DNA from: Ruficoccus sp. ZRK36
GTDB lineage: Bacteria > Verrucomicrobiota > Verrucomicrobiia > Opitutales > Cerasicoccaceae
Length of the DNA: 64,000 nucleotides
Reading direction: 5' to 3'
Assembly: GCF_019603315.1 (NCBI RefSeq)
Contig: NZ_CP080649.1
Span: forward strand, 2,242,176-2,306,175
The number at the start of each line of letters is the position of its first letter. Positions within the stretch are counted from its first letter, which is position 1. The notes under the pieces are model-generated. The model did no database searches, was not told where the DNA came from, and saw nothing but the letters and a program-made list of their open reading frames with translations. This document shows positions 24,248-32,147 of this stretch, piece by piece. Both the position numbers and the translations under genes were made by a program.

Positions 24248-25879
24248 ATGAAAAAGAACTTGTTCCTTGCAAGCCTGATTGGCAGCGTCGCTGTCGGTTC
24301 GGCCTTCGGTGTTACCGTTGTTGACGATAACATCACGGGTATCACCCAAAACATGGACGGGACGTACTCCATCACCGGAGATGTGACCTTGTCGAATTCG
24401 GGAGATGCCACCTACATCCTGGACACCTACACCTTCGTCGCTGCCGGTGGTTCGCTTACCATCGAACCCGGCGTCATCGTGCGCGGCCAACCGGCGGTGT
24501 ATGACGGTAATGGTGATATCGTTTCCGAGCCGGGCAGCCTGATCGTCAGCCGTGGCGGTCAGATTTGCGCGGACGGTACGGCTGAAAACCCGATTATCTT
24601 CACTACCGCCGCCAACACCAACCGCGAGCGCTGGTCCACAGGCCAGAGTTTCCTCGACGCCAACCCCGCCACTTCTCCGCTGCCGCCGATGTCCGGCTCG
24701 GGTGCTAACCAAGTGGACAACGTCAGCCTCTGGGGCGCGGTGACTATCCTCGGTTACGCTCCCATCAATACCGGCCAGGTTGACACCGGTATCGACGGGG
24801 AAGCCTATATTGAAGGCTTCGGTCCCGACTTCGAGGACGAACGCATCACCTACGGTGGTCGTAATCCGTCCGACAGCAGTGGCACCTTCCGTTATGTCTC
24901 CATCCGCCACACCGGCCAGACTTACCAGCAGGACGAAGAGCAGCAGGGGCTGACCCTGGGCGGCGTCGGTTCCGGCACGATCTTGCAGTTCCTCGACATC
25001 TACTGCACGGACGATGACGGTATTGAGATATTCGGTGGCACCGCTTGCCTTGATCACGTCATGATCAGCTACGCCACCGACGACGGTCTCGACCTCGACC
25101 AGGGCTATGCTGGTACCGTCCAGTTTGCCTTCGTGCTGGCCAGTTCGCTGGAGCCTGATATGGGCAGCAGTGCTACGGGTCTGTGGGCCGACAACCTCGG
25201 GGAATGGGACGGCGATGACGACATCACCGACGACGAGTTCAACATCAGCCCGACCGGCGCTCCCTTCACCCACCCGGCGCTCTACAACATGACCTTCATG
25301 GGTCCGCGTGGCGGCTCTGCCACGCTGAGCAACATGATTCGTGCCCGTCAGAGCTTCGGTGGCGATGTGCGCAACTCGATCTTCATTAATGCCCCTGCCA
25401 GCCAGACCAGCTTCCGGATTGACAACACGGCCACGGATAACACCACCAACCCTGTCGCCACAACCGGCATTATCGAGTGGGATTACCCGAGCGTGAATCC
25501 TCGCACCCAGGCTGAAGTCGGTACGCTGACCTTCGCCGGTACCATGTGGTACAACGTGGCCAACAACACCGCTGCCGGTATCGGTAACGATGCTTGGGCC
25601 ATCGATGTGCTCAACAACGGTTCCGCTCCGCTGGTCACCGGTTCCTACCTGAATCAGGTCGGCAACAGCCCGACGATCACCGGCTTCTCCCAGACTGCGA
25701 CCAATGGCCTCAACCCGCGGCCTGTCCTTCCCGCGGCGGTGGACGATGTCGCCTATGACGCCTGCGGCGTGCCCTGCACCATCGATCCGGTGATCTACAT
25801 CGGCGCCTTCGAGCCGGGAGCAACCAACTGGACGGCCGGTTGGACCGCCATGAGCCTGCGCGGCATCCTCGCCGACTAA
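24248..25879 (+). CDS. Secreted beta-helix-like protein, copy 2
   Basis: A 543-residue paralogue of the gene at 22254. The start at 24248 is chosen because it gives the same signal peptide (MKKNLFLASLIGSVAVGSAFG); the longer frame from 24098 has no support. The body is closely similar: long stretches at about residues 80-170 and 350-400 are almost identical, while residues 20-70 and 180-260 are more diverged. Unlike copy 1 it has its own ECF-type box. It is followed by a GC-rich hairpin at 25965 and the PEP-CTERM gene. The function is unknown, and probably that of copy 1 with a different specificity. Confidence 0.75.
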   Translation: MKKNLFLASLIGSVAVGSAFGVTVVDDNITGITQNMDGTYSITGDVTLSNSGDATYILDTYTFVAAGGSLTIEPGVIVRGQPAVYDGNGDIVSEPGSLIVSRGGQICADGTAENPIIFTTAANTNRERWSTGQSFLDANPATSPLPPMSGSGANQVDNVSLWGAVTILGYAPINTGQVDTGIDGEAYIEGFGPDFEDERITYGGRNPSDSSGTFRYVSIRHTGQTYQQDEEQQGLTLGGVGSGTILQFLDIYCTDDDGIEIFGGTACLDHVMISYATDDGLDLDQGYAGTVQFAFVLASSLEPDMGSSATGLWADNLGEWDGDDDITDDEFNISPTGAPFTHPALYNMTFMGPRGGSATLSNMIRARQSFGGDVRNSIFINAPASQTSFRIDNTATDNTTNPVATTGIIEWDYPSVNPRTQAEVGTLTFAGTMWYNVANNTAAGIGNDAWAIDVLNNGSAPLVTGSYLNQVGNSPTITGFSQTATNGLNPRPVLPAAVDDVAYDACGVPCTIDPVIYIGAFEPGATNWTAGWTAMSLRGILAD

Positions 25880-25964
25880 GTGACTTCTTGTACGCAGGCA
25901 AGAAAACAAACCCGGAAAGGATTCTGAATAACGATCTGATTCGCGCTCATTTCCGGTAAACCCC

Positions 25965-25993
25965 GGCAGGCGGAGGAAATCCCTCCGCCTGCC
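25965..25993 (+). terminator. Hairpin between second beta-helix gene and PEP-CTERM gene
   Basis: A perfect 12-bp stem (GGCAGGCGGAGG paired with CCTCCGCCTGCC) with a 5-base loop. There is no T-run after it, so it may be a rho-independent-like terminator, an mRNA-stabilising hairpin or a processing site. It lies 86 bases after the stop codon. Confidence 0.55.
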
Positions 25994-26053
25994 TCTGGGT
26001 TTATCCGCACCCGTAAATCTCAAAACAAACCCACTAAACAACAAGGTTACAAA

Positions 26054-26842
26054 ATGAAAAACGCACATAAACTCATTCTCGCCGCCGCGGCTTTCGTCTT
26101 CGCCGGTTCTTTCGCCCAGGCTGAGGTCCTCGCCGGCTGGGGCTTTTCGACATCCTGGACTGGAACCAGTACGCCCCCGAGTCAACTTGCCAACAGCAGC
26201 ATTGGCACACCCGGCGGTACGCTCAGTTTTCCTGAGTCCTGGTTCGGTTCGACGCTCGCCAATGCCGTGGGCACGAGTTCGTCCAATTATGACCCGGAGG
26301 AGTTGTTTCCCGGTTCCACCAGAAGCATTTATTTCCAGAATGTGGATTTGACGGGCCTGGGGGTACCGGACAGCGCCAATGACGCTAATGACAAGCCCTT
26401 CTACTTTACCCTGAATAATCCCGGGGCAGGGATGGCCTTTGAGGATATTACGCTGAGCTATTATGCGCAGATTACCTATGCGGCGGGGAATCCGGCCTAC
26501 GGCAGCGCGACGATCACCTGGGCCTACAGCCTGACGGGGATTGACGGGGTTTATACCGACTTTGCCACCGACACAGTGGACGAGAACAACGTCTGGCAGA
26601 CGTTCCTGTCGGGGTCCGATATTCTGGACGGGGGACAGGCTGAATCGCTCACGCTCCGTGCTATCGTCAATGGTCTGGATTTAAACGATGGAATCAATAC
26701 AGGTGAATTAATACGCTTGGACAGCCTGACCATCAACGGCACGGTGGCCGAAGCCGTGCCCGAACCCTCGACCTACGCGCTGCTGGCCGGAACGCTTACC
26801 CTCGCGGGTGTGATTATTCGCCGTCGCCGTAACCGCGCCTAA
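26054..26842 (+). CDS. PEP-CTERM sorting domain protein
   Basis: A 262-residue exported protein with an N-terminal signal peptide (KLILAAAAFVFAGSFAQA). Its C-terminus is the classical PEP-CTERM anchor: the motif VPEPSTYALL, a hydrophobic helix (LAGTLTLAGVII) and a basic tail RRRRNRA. PEP-CTERM proteins are cut and attached by an exosortase. The middle is rich in Gly, Thr and Ser with a beta-sandwich-like composition. No exosortase gene is in the window. It follows the beta-helix genes in the same orientation and is terminated at 26898. Confidence 0.9.
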   Translation: MKNAHKLILAAAAFVFAGSFAQAEVLAGWGFSTSWTGTSTPPSQLANSSIGTPGGTLSFPESWFGSTLANAVGTSSSNYDPEELFPGSTRSIYFQNVDLTGLGVPDSANDANDKPFYFTLNNPGAGMAFEDITLSYYAQITYAAGNPAYGSATITWAYSLTGIDGVYTDFATDTVDENNVWQTFLSGSDILDGGQAESLTLRAIVNGLDLNDGINTGELIRLDSLTINGTVAEAVPEPSTYALLAGTLTLAGVIIRRRRNRA

Positions 26843-26897
26843 CTCATCAATCGACTACTGCGCTACTGTCTCAACCTGTTAAACGTGTCATGTGCTG

Positions 26898-26929
26898 GCG
26901 GGGCGGCTTTCGAGTCGCCTCGCTTTTTT
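26898..26929 (+). terminator. Rho-independent terminator after PEP-CTERM gene
   Basis: GCGGGGCG pairs with CGCCTCGC around a 10-base loop and is followed by six T residues (26924-26929). It lies 56 bases after the PEP-CTERM stop, just before the end of the convergent ECF sigma gene. Confidence 0.75.
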
Positions 26930-26966
26930 GTGTGTAACGGCTTTGGCGCAACAATGACCGTACCTG

Positions 26967-27521
26967 TCAGGGAAGCCGTTTGCGCAGTTGCTCTCTTGCC
27001 TTGAGGATATGGTTCTTAATCGTGTGCGGCGAGATGCCCAGACGGTGGGCAATTTCGCGGTAACTCAGGCCCTCGAAGGCAAAGAGCCGGAAGACTTCCC
27101 GTTGCTGATCGGGAAGCGAAGCGACCTCCTGATGAACATCGCAGAGCAGTTCACGATTCTCCAGAAGCTGCGGGGTGCCGGGCGTATCCACGGCGACCTC
27201 GTAGCCGTTCAGGTCGCCGTGATCAAGCAGGCCACCGGTACGACGTTCTTCACGGCGAATAAGATTCTTGGCCTCGTTGCGGACGGCGCTGACCAGGTAG
27301 GCGTTTACGTCGGAACGCAACTGGATCTTCTGCCGGTTGCGCCAGAGCTTTTCAAAGAGGCGATTCACGACATCCTTCGCCAAGTCGTCACTGTGCACAA
27401 TACTGCGGGCGACCCGCCGCAACGATTCAAGATGACGGCGGATAAGAAGCTTCAACGCCACCTGATCGCCCTGCTGAATGAGGGCAAATAACTCTTCGCT
27501 GGAGCGTTCGTCATTATACAT
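26967..27521 (-). CDS. ECF (FecI-like) RNA polymerase sigma factor
   Basis: A 184-residue sigma factor; the ATG at 27521 (MYNDERSSEELF) is preferred over an upstream in-frame start that gives an atypical extension. Region 2 (about residues 20-90) includes LAKDVVNRLFEKLWRNR and AYLVSAVRNEAKNLIRR. Region 4 (about 130-180) has LPDQQREVFRLFAFEGLSYREIAHRLGIS followed by HTIKNHI, a helix-turn-helix for the -35 element. It has no sigma 1.1 or region 3. It is divergent from fecR with a 253-bp intergenic region, the usual layout of FecI/FecR pairs. Its likely targets are the three boxes at 13671, 24047 and 27723. Confidence 0.9.
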   Translation of the reverse strand: MYNDERSSEELFALIQQGDQVALKLLIRRHLESLRRVARSIVHSDDLAKDVVNRLFEKLWRNRQKIQLRSDVNAYLVSAVRNEAKNLIRREERRTGGLLDHGDLNGYEVAVDTPGTPQLLENRELLCDVHQEVASLPDQQREVFRLFAFEGLSYREIAHRLGISPHTIKNHILKAREQLRKRLP

Positions 27522-27722
27522 GATCGCTGAGCTTATGACACGGGCACGGAAGGCCGGATTAAAACGGAATGGCGGAGCATTAATCTGACCATTTCCCCTC
27601 ATACGATCAAGGATGATTTCCCTCGCAGGCGCTTTTAAATGCTAACGTTTTACGGGTTTGAAACAGTCGAAATGCAACGATACGGTATGTTTCTTTAGAA
27701 AAATGAAAAAAAGTGCATATCG

Positions 27723-27755
27723 GACTAGTAAGTGGGTACCAATTTTGGTGTCTCT
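27723..27755 (+). promoter_or_regulatory. Putative ECF-sigma promoter box, copy 3 (fecR)
   Basis: The box reads GACTAGTAAGTG, core GGTACCA, then ATTTTGGTGTCTCT, matching the other copies except one base in the right block. It lies 19 bases before the fecR ATG, so the leader is very short compared with the other two. It suggests that fecR is autoregulated by the sigma factor it controls. Confidence 0.6.
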
Positions 27756-27774
27756 ATAGTGAAGGACTTATTAA

Positions 27775-28917
27775 ATGGACCTATACGACAACGACTTGGA
27801 CTTTCTGGACCTGTGTATCCGGGTGCTTTCCGACAAGGCGACGGACGAGGACAAGCAGACGCTCAACCGCCTGATGGCGGTGCCGGGCAGGCGCGATTTT
27901 TTCCTGGATGTCAAGAATGCCTGGGAAGTCAGAAAAGCCCCGCCTTATAACGAACGCTATGAAGCCGAGGTCGATGCGGCGTACAGGGAAGTGTGTGAAC
28001 GGGTCGGGCTCGATCCCGACCTTGGAGCAGAGGAACCGGCGCTCGTTCCCGGATCGCAGGAGCAGGTCAGTCCCGCTCATCTGGTCGAATTCGACATCGG
28101 CAAGCCGACCGGCTCGCGTTGGAGCCGCGTGATGCGTAACCGCGCCGTGGCCGTCACGCTGACAGCCGCCGCCGCCTGTTTCGCCCTTAGTGCGATTGTT
28201 TCCTCTCTCTGGTTGGAACGGCCTCAGCCGGACGCCCTTGTGGCCGGACTGCCGCAGGAAATTCTCGTCACCGGCAGCGGGCAGCAGTCCAGCTTTACCC
28301 TGCCTGACGGAACGAAAGTCCGTCTCAATGCCGCGAGCAAGCTGGTCGTGGCAGACGATTTCGGAGACGGAGAACGGCGCGTGGAATTGATCGGGGAAGG
28401 TTTCTTTGAAGTTACGCATGACACCGAACGCCCCTTTACCGTAGAGGCACGCGGCATTGAAACCCGCGTACTGGGAACGCGCTTCAACGTGCGCGGCTAT
28501 CCCGAGGACAGCGAAACGGAGATTACGCTCGCACAGGGGCGGGTCGAAGTACGCTCCGGCGAGAACGACGGCGTACCGACCGTCCTTTCGCCCGGTCAGC
28601 AGTACGATTACGACTGGGCGACGCACAGGCAAAACGTCCAGCCGGTCAACCTCGATCATGCCCTGGCCTGGATGCAGAACCGCATCAGCTTCGACAAGGA
28701 GCCGCTGCCACAGGCGCTACGTGAGCTTGGCCGCCACTATGGGGTGGACTTCCAACTGATGTCCCCGGAACTGGACAGCCAGACCCTTTCCATTTCCTTT
28801 AACGACGCATCGCTGACCAACGTTCTCGACGGGTTGGAATTGACCGGACGCCTACAGTTCGAGCGCCACACCGAGAACGGCAAGCTGATGCGAATAGAAG
28901 TTTTTTCCGTCAAATAA
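27775..28917 (+). CDS. fecR: FecR-like anti-sigma factor/signal transducer
   Basis: A 380-residue protein. The cytoplasmic N-terminus (about residues 1-120) contains the sigma-binding FecR N-terminal region (FLDLCIRVLSDKATDEDKQ, VKNAWEVRK). One transmembrane helix lies at about 122-145 (AVAVTLTAAAACFALSAIVSSL). The periplasmic FecR domain (about 165-290) has the typical PDGTKVRLNAASKLVV, VELIGEGFFEV and LGTRFNVRGYPEDSETEITLAQGRVEV segments. A C-terminal STN/DUF4974-like domain (about 300-380, ISFDKEPLPQALRELGRHYG) follows. It transmits the receptor STN signal to the divergent ECF sigma factor. Confidence 0.93.
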   Translation: MDLYDNDLDFLDLCIRVLSDKATDEDKQTLNRLMAVPGRRDFFLDVKNAWEVRKAPPYNERYEAEVDAAYREVCERVGLDPDLGAEEPALVPGSQEQVSPAHLVEFDIGKPTGSRWSRVMRNRAVAVTLTAAAACFALSAIVSSLWLERPQPDALVAGLPQEILVTGSGQQSSFTLPDGTKVRLNAASKLVVADDFGDGERRVELIGEGFFEVTHDTERPFTVEARGIETRVLGTRFNVRGYPEDSETEITLAQGRVEVRSGENDGVPTVLSPGQQYDYDWATHRQNVQPVNLDHALAWMQNRISFDKEPLPQALRELGRHYGVDFQLMSPELDSQTLSISFNDASLTNVLDGLELTGRLQFERHTENGKLMRIEVFSVK

Positions 28918-28993
28918 ACGGGTGGTAAAATGACTGACGCCTCTGGAATTGGGATGTTATTGGTATTTTTTATACTATAAAGTATTAATAAAA

Positions 28994-29326
28994 ATGATAA
29001 ACGCCATCTCCGAAACGGCTGCGCCGCCGCAGCCCTCCGTCTCACCGATACCCGATCCCGAAGTCCTCGAACTGCCCAAGGGTATCGAAGTGGTTCTGCG
29101 CGACTATGCCAAACGGGTCATGCGGATTTACTACTTCCGCAAAATGAAGGAAGACCGAAGCGGACCGCTCATCTTCTTTCATGCGCACACGCCGACAACG
29201 CCCTACGTGTTTGATGCCTGCTGGTGTTTCAGAACCCAGCAGACGCTCACCTCCCTGGGCGAATGCCACCTGTCCGACCGCGACAGGCTGGACAAGGTTC
29301 TCTACAGCACCGTCGTCGCGGGCTGA
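28994..29326 (+). CDS. Hypothetical protein, gene 1 of unknown four-gene cluster
   Basis: A 110-residue soluble protein; the ATG at 28994 is used instead of the in-frame start at 28949. It has a Pro-rich N-terminus (TAAPPQPSVSPIPDPEV) followed by a compact domain with an Arg/Lys/Tyr-rich stretch (YAKRVMRIYYFRKMKED) and aromatic-Cys content (FDACWCFRTQ). No family is recognised. It lies 76 bases after fecR and upstream of three unknown genes in the same direction. It could be the first gene of that cluster or the last of the fecR transcript. Confidence 0.55.
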   Translation: MINAISETAAPPQPSVSPIPDPEVLELPKGIEVVLRDYAKRVMRIYYFRKMKEDRSGPLIFFHAHTPTTPYVFDACWCFRTQQTLTSLGECHLSDRDRLDKVLYSTVVAG

Positions 29327-29433
29327 TAGGAGCCTTTGATCTGTCGATTCCTTTATTACTCCCTCCGAAGATCGCTCCCGGTCTTCCCACGTGGGTCCTG
29401 CCCGGCACCCATTTTTATGTTTCAACTACTCCC

Positions 29434-30618
29434 ATGCCATTACGTTTGCGTCGCTTCACGCGGCCAGAGATCTTGTCGTCGATACGCCCCGACCTGCTGC
29501 GCCGTTTTCTCGTACCCTATCAATCCTTTTTTCATGAGCAGGCATTTGACCTGTCCTGCCTGGATGAAAACGCCGGAGCCGAAGCACTGGCGAGTTTGTC
29601 GGGTGTCCTCCTGAATCCAGCGCAGGAATTCCCGCACGCGCTCGTGGACGCGCTATTTTGCATCCATGAGGTGGCGGTGCCGGAGAACGCCGACCTGCTG
29701 GAAATCACCGCCGCCAGCGAGAGAATAGCCCTTGAGCCGGAATCGACCCTGCTGGAGGTGGCTCTGGCAATTTGGATGGCCGTACCGGAGGCCCTGAAAT
29801 GGATGCACCGGCGACAGTCCACCACGCGCTTGCGCTCATTCGAGTATTTCAGTTCGGAGGACGGCGTATCGACCGATTTTTCCCTGAACGAAGAACGTAT
29901 CCGGCAGTTGGAGCACAGCCTGGCCCTTTACTTCGAAAAGCGTGACCGGGGATACGGCTGCCAGATTCACCATTACCCGCAGGAGCACGAGCACTGGTTC
30001 CTCATCAGTCACGGCGAACGTTACAAGCGAAAAACGACGTGGGAAAAGGGCAAGCTGGGTACGATTGGGTTTCGGCCCGAGAAATACGACCTCGTTATCT
30101 ACGACTCTCTGACGGAGGAACTGAGGATCAACGCGAAAACCGACGCCCAGCGGGAGCATTACCGCAAGCAGTTCGGGTTTTATCTCTTTGGCCGCGAAAA
30201 TCATTTCCCCGGTCGCAACAAGTACACGCTGGCCCCGTTGCTGCGGGACGGGGAAGCGGCGCTGTTTTCCGGCGACATCCCCGAGATCGAATCGGTTCGG
30301 CTGGTGGAATTGAGCTATTACCTGGATGATGACAGCCCCGAGGTACGCACGCACAAGGCCAATGATGTCTTTGCCGCGTTGGCCCGGCACCGGCAAGAGA
30401 TACCGAAGAATATAAGACCGCTGAAAGCCACTTTTCGCCTGACCTTTCGCGGGCATGACAGACCGCGAACTGTAACCATCAAGCCCTCCAACGTGGCGCT
30501 CTATACGCGAGACGGCGACGAGCGGATCATCCAGGACTGGCTGAATCGGCGGGAATTCATCATCCCGGACAAAGTAAAAGGACATGAACAGTTCGAACAT
30601 ATTCTGGAAGTCTGTTGA
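29434..30618 (+). CDS. Hypothetical protein, gene 2 of unknown four-gene cluster
   Basis: A 394-residue soluble protein. The ATG at 29434 is preferred because the 70 residues of the longer frame look non-coding. The sequence starts MPLRLRRFTRPEILSSIRP, has a charged middle (HHYPQEHEHWFLISHGERYKR) and a well-conserved-looking region FRPEKYDLVIYDSLTEELRI, then ends with a basic nucleic-acid-like domain (RLTFRGHDRPRTVTIKPSNV). No signal peptide, membrane helix or catalytic motif is recognised. It overlaps the next gene by 35 bases, so the two are translationally coupled. Confidence 0.65.
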   Translation: MPLRLRRFTRPEILSSIRPDLLRRFLVPYQSFFHEQAFDLSCLDENAGAEALASLSGVLLNPAQEFPHALVDALFCIHEVAVPENADLLEITAASERIALEPESTLLEVALAIWMAVPEALKWMHRRQSTTRLRSFEYFSSEDGVSTDFSLNEERIRQLEHSLALYFEKRDRGYGCQIHHYPQEHEHWFLISHGERYKRKTTWEKGKLGTIGFRPEKYDLVIYDSLTEELRINAKTDAQREHYRKQFGFYLFGRENHFPGRNKYTLAPLLRDGEAALFSGDIPEIESVRLVELSYYLDDDSPEVRTHKANDVFAALARHRQEIPKNIRPLKATFRLTFRGHDRPRTVTIKPSNVALYTRDGDERIIQDWLNRREFIIPDKVKGHEQFEHILEVC

Positions 30619-31621
30619 GGCCATTGGGCAAGGGGCGCGGGAGGCTGCGCTCAAGCGCTATCTGAGTGAAGCCTATGGCCTGATACGACCCTACCTGATG
30701 CCTTGCCCCAATTTGGCCTCCCAAATCGCCTGCCCGCGAACGCTGGAAGGCCACGGTTGCCAGTACCGGATCGTTGAGGAACCGGAGCCGGATGGCACCC
30801 ATGCCGCCGTCTGCGATCAGCATCATTGTCCGACAAGATTCCATACCCGCGAGGAACTGGTGCGCTATACCGTCAATCCGCAGCTCATCATTCCGGCCAT
30901 CGCCCGTTGCCTGGGCCTGCATCCGCAGATCGGCCCGATGGCGGACGACGCCTGGCAAATCGGCCATATACCGGGCTCCGCGATGATCGTGCCGGTACTG
31001 TTCACTCGGGTTAAGGAGGAAATTTCCATGAGGCGGGTGCTCCAGTCGCTCATCCTCAAAGGGAGCCGCCGCTTTGTGCTGGTGACGCCTTCGGTCCGTT
31101 ATCTCGGAAATCCCTGTTCGCCCTTGCACGCCCAGATCAACGGCCAAACCCTGCCCCTGGATGAAGTGACGGAAATGAACGGCCATGAGCCGGTCCTAAC
31201 TGTCGCGGGGCGCGTGCGCTGGAAAAAGCTCAAGGAAACCATCGGAGGGCCAGCGGTATTGGGGGTGACTTTCCCGACGCCCGCCAACGCCGCCTGGCAC
31301 GATCTCACCCTCGTGTTCAGGGACGGGCACACCGTGGTGGCGTCCATAGGCCACATCAAGGCGGCCTACACCTTTCAGGATATGGGAATGGTCAACCGGA
31401 AAAATCTGGCCCCCGACGAACAGTGGCAGTTGCTCTACCAATTTGCGGAGGAAATGGGGGTATTCACGTGGTCCAGCCAATACGCCGATCACCGCAACAA
31501 GAAACGGAAAGGACGTTTGGCGGCTCGTCTCAAAGCGTTCTTCGGCATTCCGGGCAGTCCCTTTTCATTCCGCCAGGAAGACGGAGGATGGGAGACTGTC
31601 TTCAACATCCGCATCGCCTGA
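30584..31621 (+). CDS. Hypothetical protein with Cys-rich N-terminal domain, gene 3 of cluster
   Basis: A 345-residue soluble protein. The N-terminal 85 residues contain Cys at 41, 50, 59, 77 and 82 plus His at 80 and 81 (CDQHHCPTRF), spaced like a metal-binding, probably zinc, module. The rest is beta-rich with a HAQINGQTLPLDEVTEMNG segment and a basic C-terminus (RNKKRKGRLAARLKAFFG). No family is recognised. It overlaps gene 2 and is followed 65 bases later by a small HTH protein. A DNA- or RNA-binding role is conceivable; the evidence is composition only. Confidence 0.65.
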   Translation: MNSSNIFWKSVEAIGQGAREAALKRYLSEAYGLIRPYLMPCPNLASQIACPRTLEGHGCQYRIVEEPEPDGTHAAVCDQHHCPTRFHTREELVRYTVNPQLIIPAIARCLGLHPQIGPMADDAWQIGHIPGSAMIVPVLFTRVKEEISMRRVLQSLILKGSRRFVLVTPSVRYLGNPCSPLHAQINGQTLPLDEVTEMNGHEPVLTVAGRVRWKKLKETIGGPAVLGVTFPTPANAAWHDLTLVFRDGHTVVASIGHIKAAYTFQDMGMVNRKNLAPDEQWQLLYQFAEEMGVFTWSSQYADHRNKKRKGRLAARLKAFFGIPGSPFSFRQEDGGWETVFNIRIA

Positions 31622-31686
31622 TGCTAAGGCGACAAGTTACAATTCGTTTTTTATTCAATAACGTATAAATAAGAGTGAAAGAAATC

Positions 31687-32070
31687 ATGAATATAGAGAA
31701 TGAACTGAAGCGTATCGAAAAGTCCGAGAGAAATCTGGCCATGCAGAAAAAGAAGCTGCTCGGGCTCAAGAAAAGAAAGAAGGCCAACCAAGCCAAGCTC
31801 GCCACCATCGTCAAGTTGAGCGAGTTCGATACGCCGAAGGAACTTGTCGAGGCTCTGATTGAGAAGTATGATATTCAACTGAACGGTCGCCGGGCTTTAA
31901 ACGGCCATACGTCCCCCAGCCGCCGCTCGCGGACGAAAGTCACGCCTGAGTTGCGCGACCTGATCAAGGCCAAGTTGAAAGACCAGTCGGTGAACCGGGT
32001 GTCGAAGGAACTGCAAATCAGCTACCCGGTCATCTCCAAGATCGCCAGAGGCCAGTACGATCAACTCTAG
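31687..32070 (+). CDS. Small coiled-coil/HTH DNA-binding-like protein, gene 4 of cluster
   Basis: A 127-residue basic protein; the ATG at 31687 is chosen over a GTG 12 bases upstream. An N-terminal coiled coil (about residues 1-40, ENELKRIEKSERNLAMQKKK) is followed by an Arg/Ser linker and a C-terminal helix-turn-helix (about 85-125, VTPELRDLIKAKLKDQSVNR and VSKELQISYPVISKIARGQ). The second helix has the recognition-helix look of XRE/Hin-type domains. It is probably a regulator or nucleoid-like protein of the cluster; no specific family is recognised. Confidence 0.7.
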   Translation: MNIENELKRIEKSERNLAMQKKKLLGLKKRKKANQAKLATIVKLSEFDTPKELVEALIEKYDIQLNGRRALNGHTSPSRRSRTKVTPELRDLIKAKLKDQSVNRVSKELQISYPVISKIARGQYDQL

Positions 32071-32080
32071 CTGCGGGGCA

Positions 32081-32108
32081 GGAGGCGGGATAAATGCGTC
32101 CCGCCTCC
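32081..32108. terminator. Bidirectional hairpin between convergent genes
   Basis: A perfect 10-bp stem GGAGGCGGGA / TCCCGCCTCC with an 8-base loop lies between the convergent HTH gene and the secreted protein gene. No strong T-run is present on either side. Confidence 0.55.
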
Positions 32109-32147
32109 CGCCATTGACCGAGCGACTCGAAGGGTTTCTCTATGCCC

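Noticed and set aside
29224-29433. N-terminal extension of cluster gene 2
   Set aside because: Overlaps the preceding gene in another frame and lacks protein-like composition; the ATG at 29434 is better.
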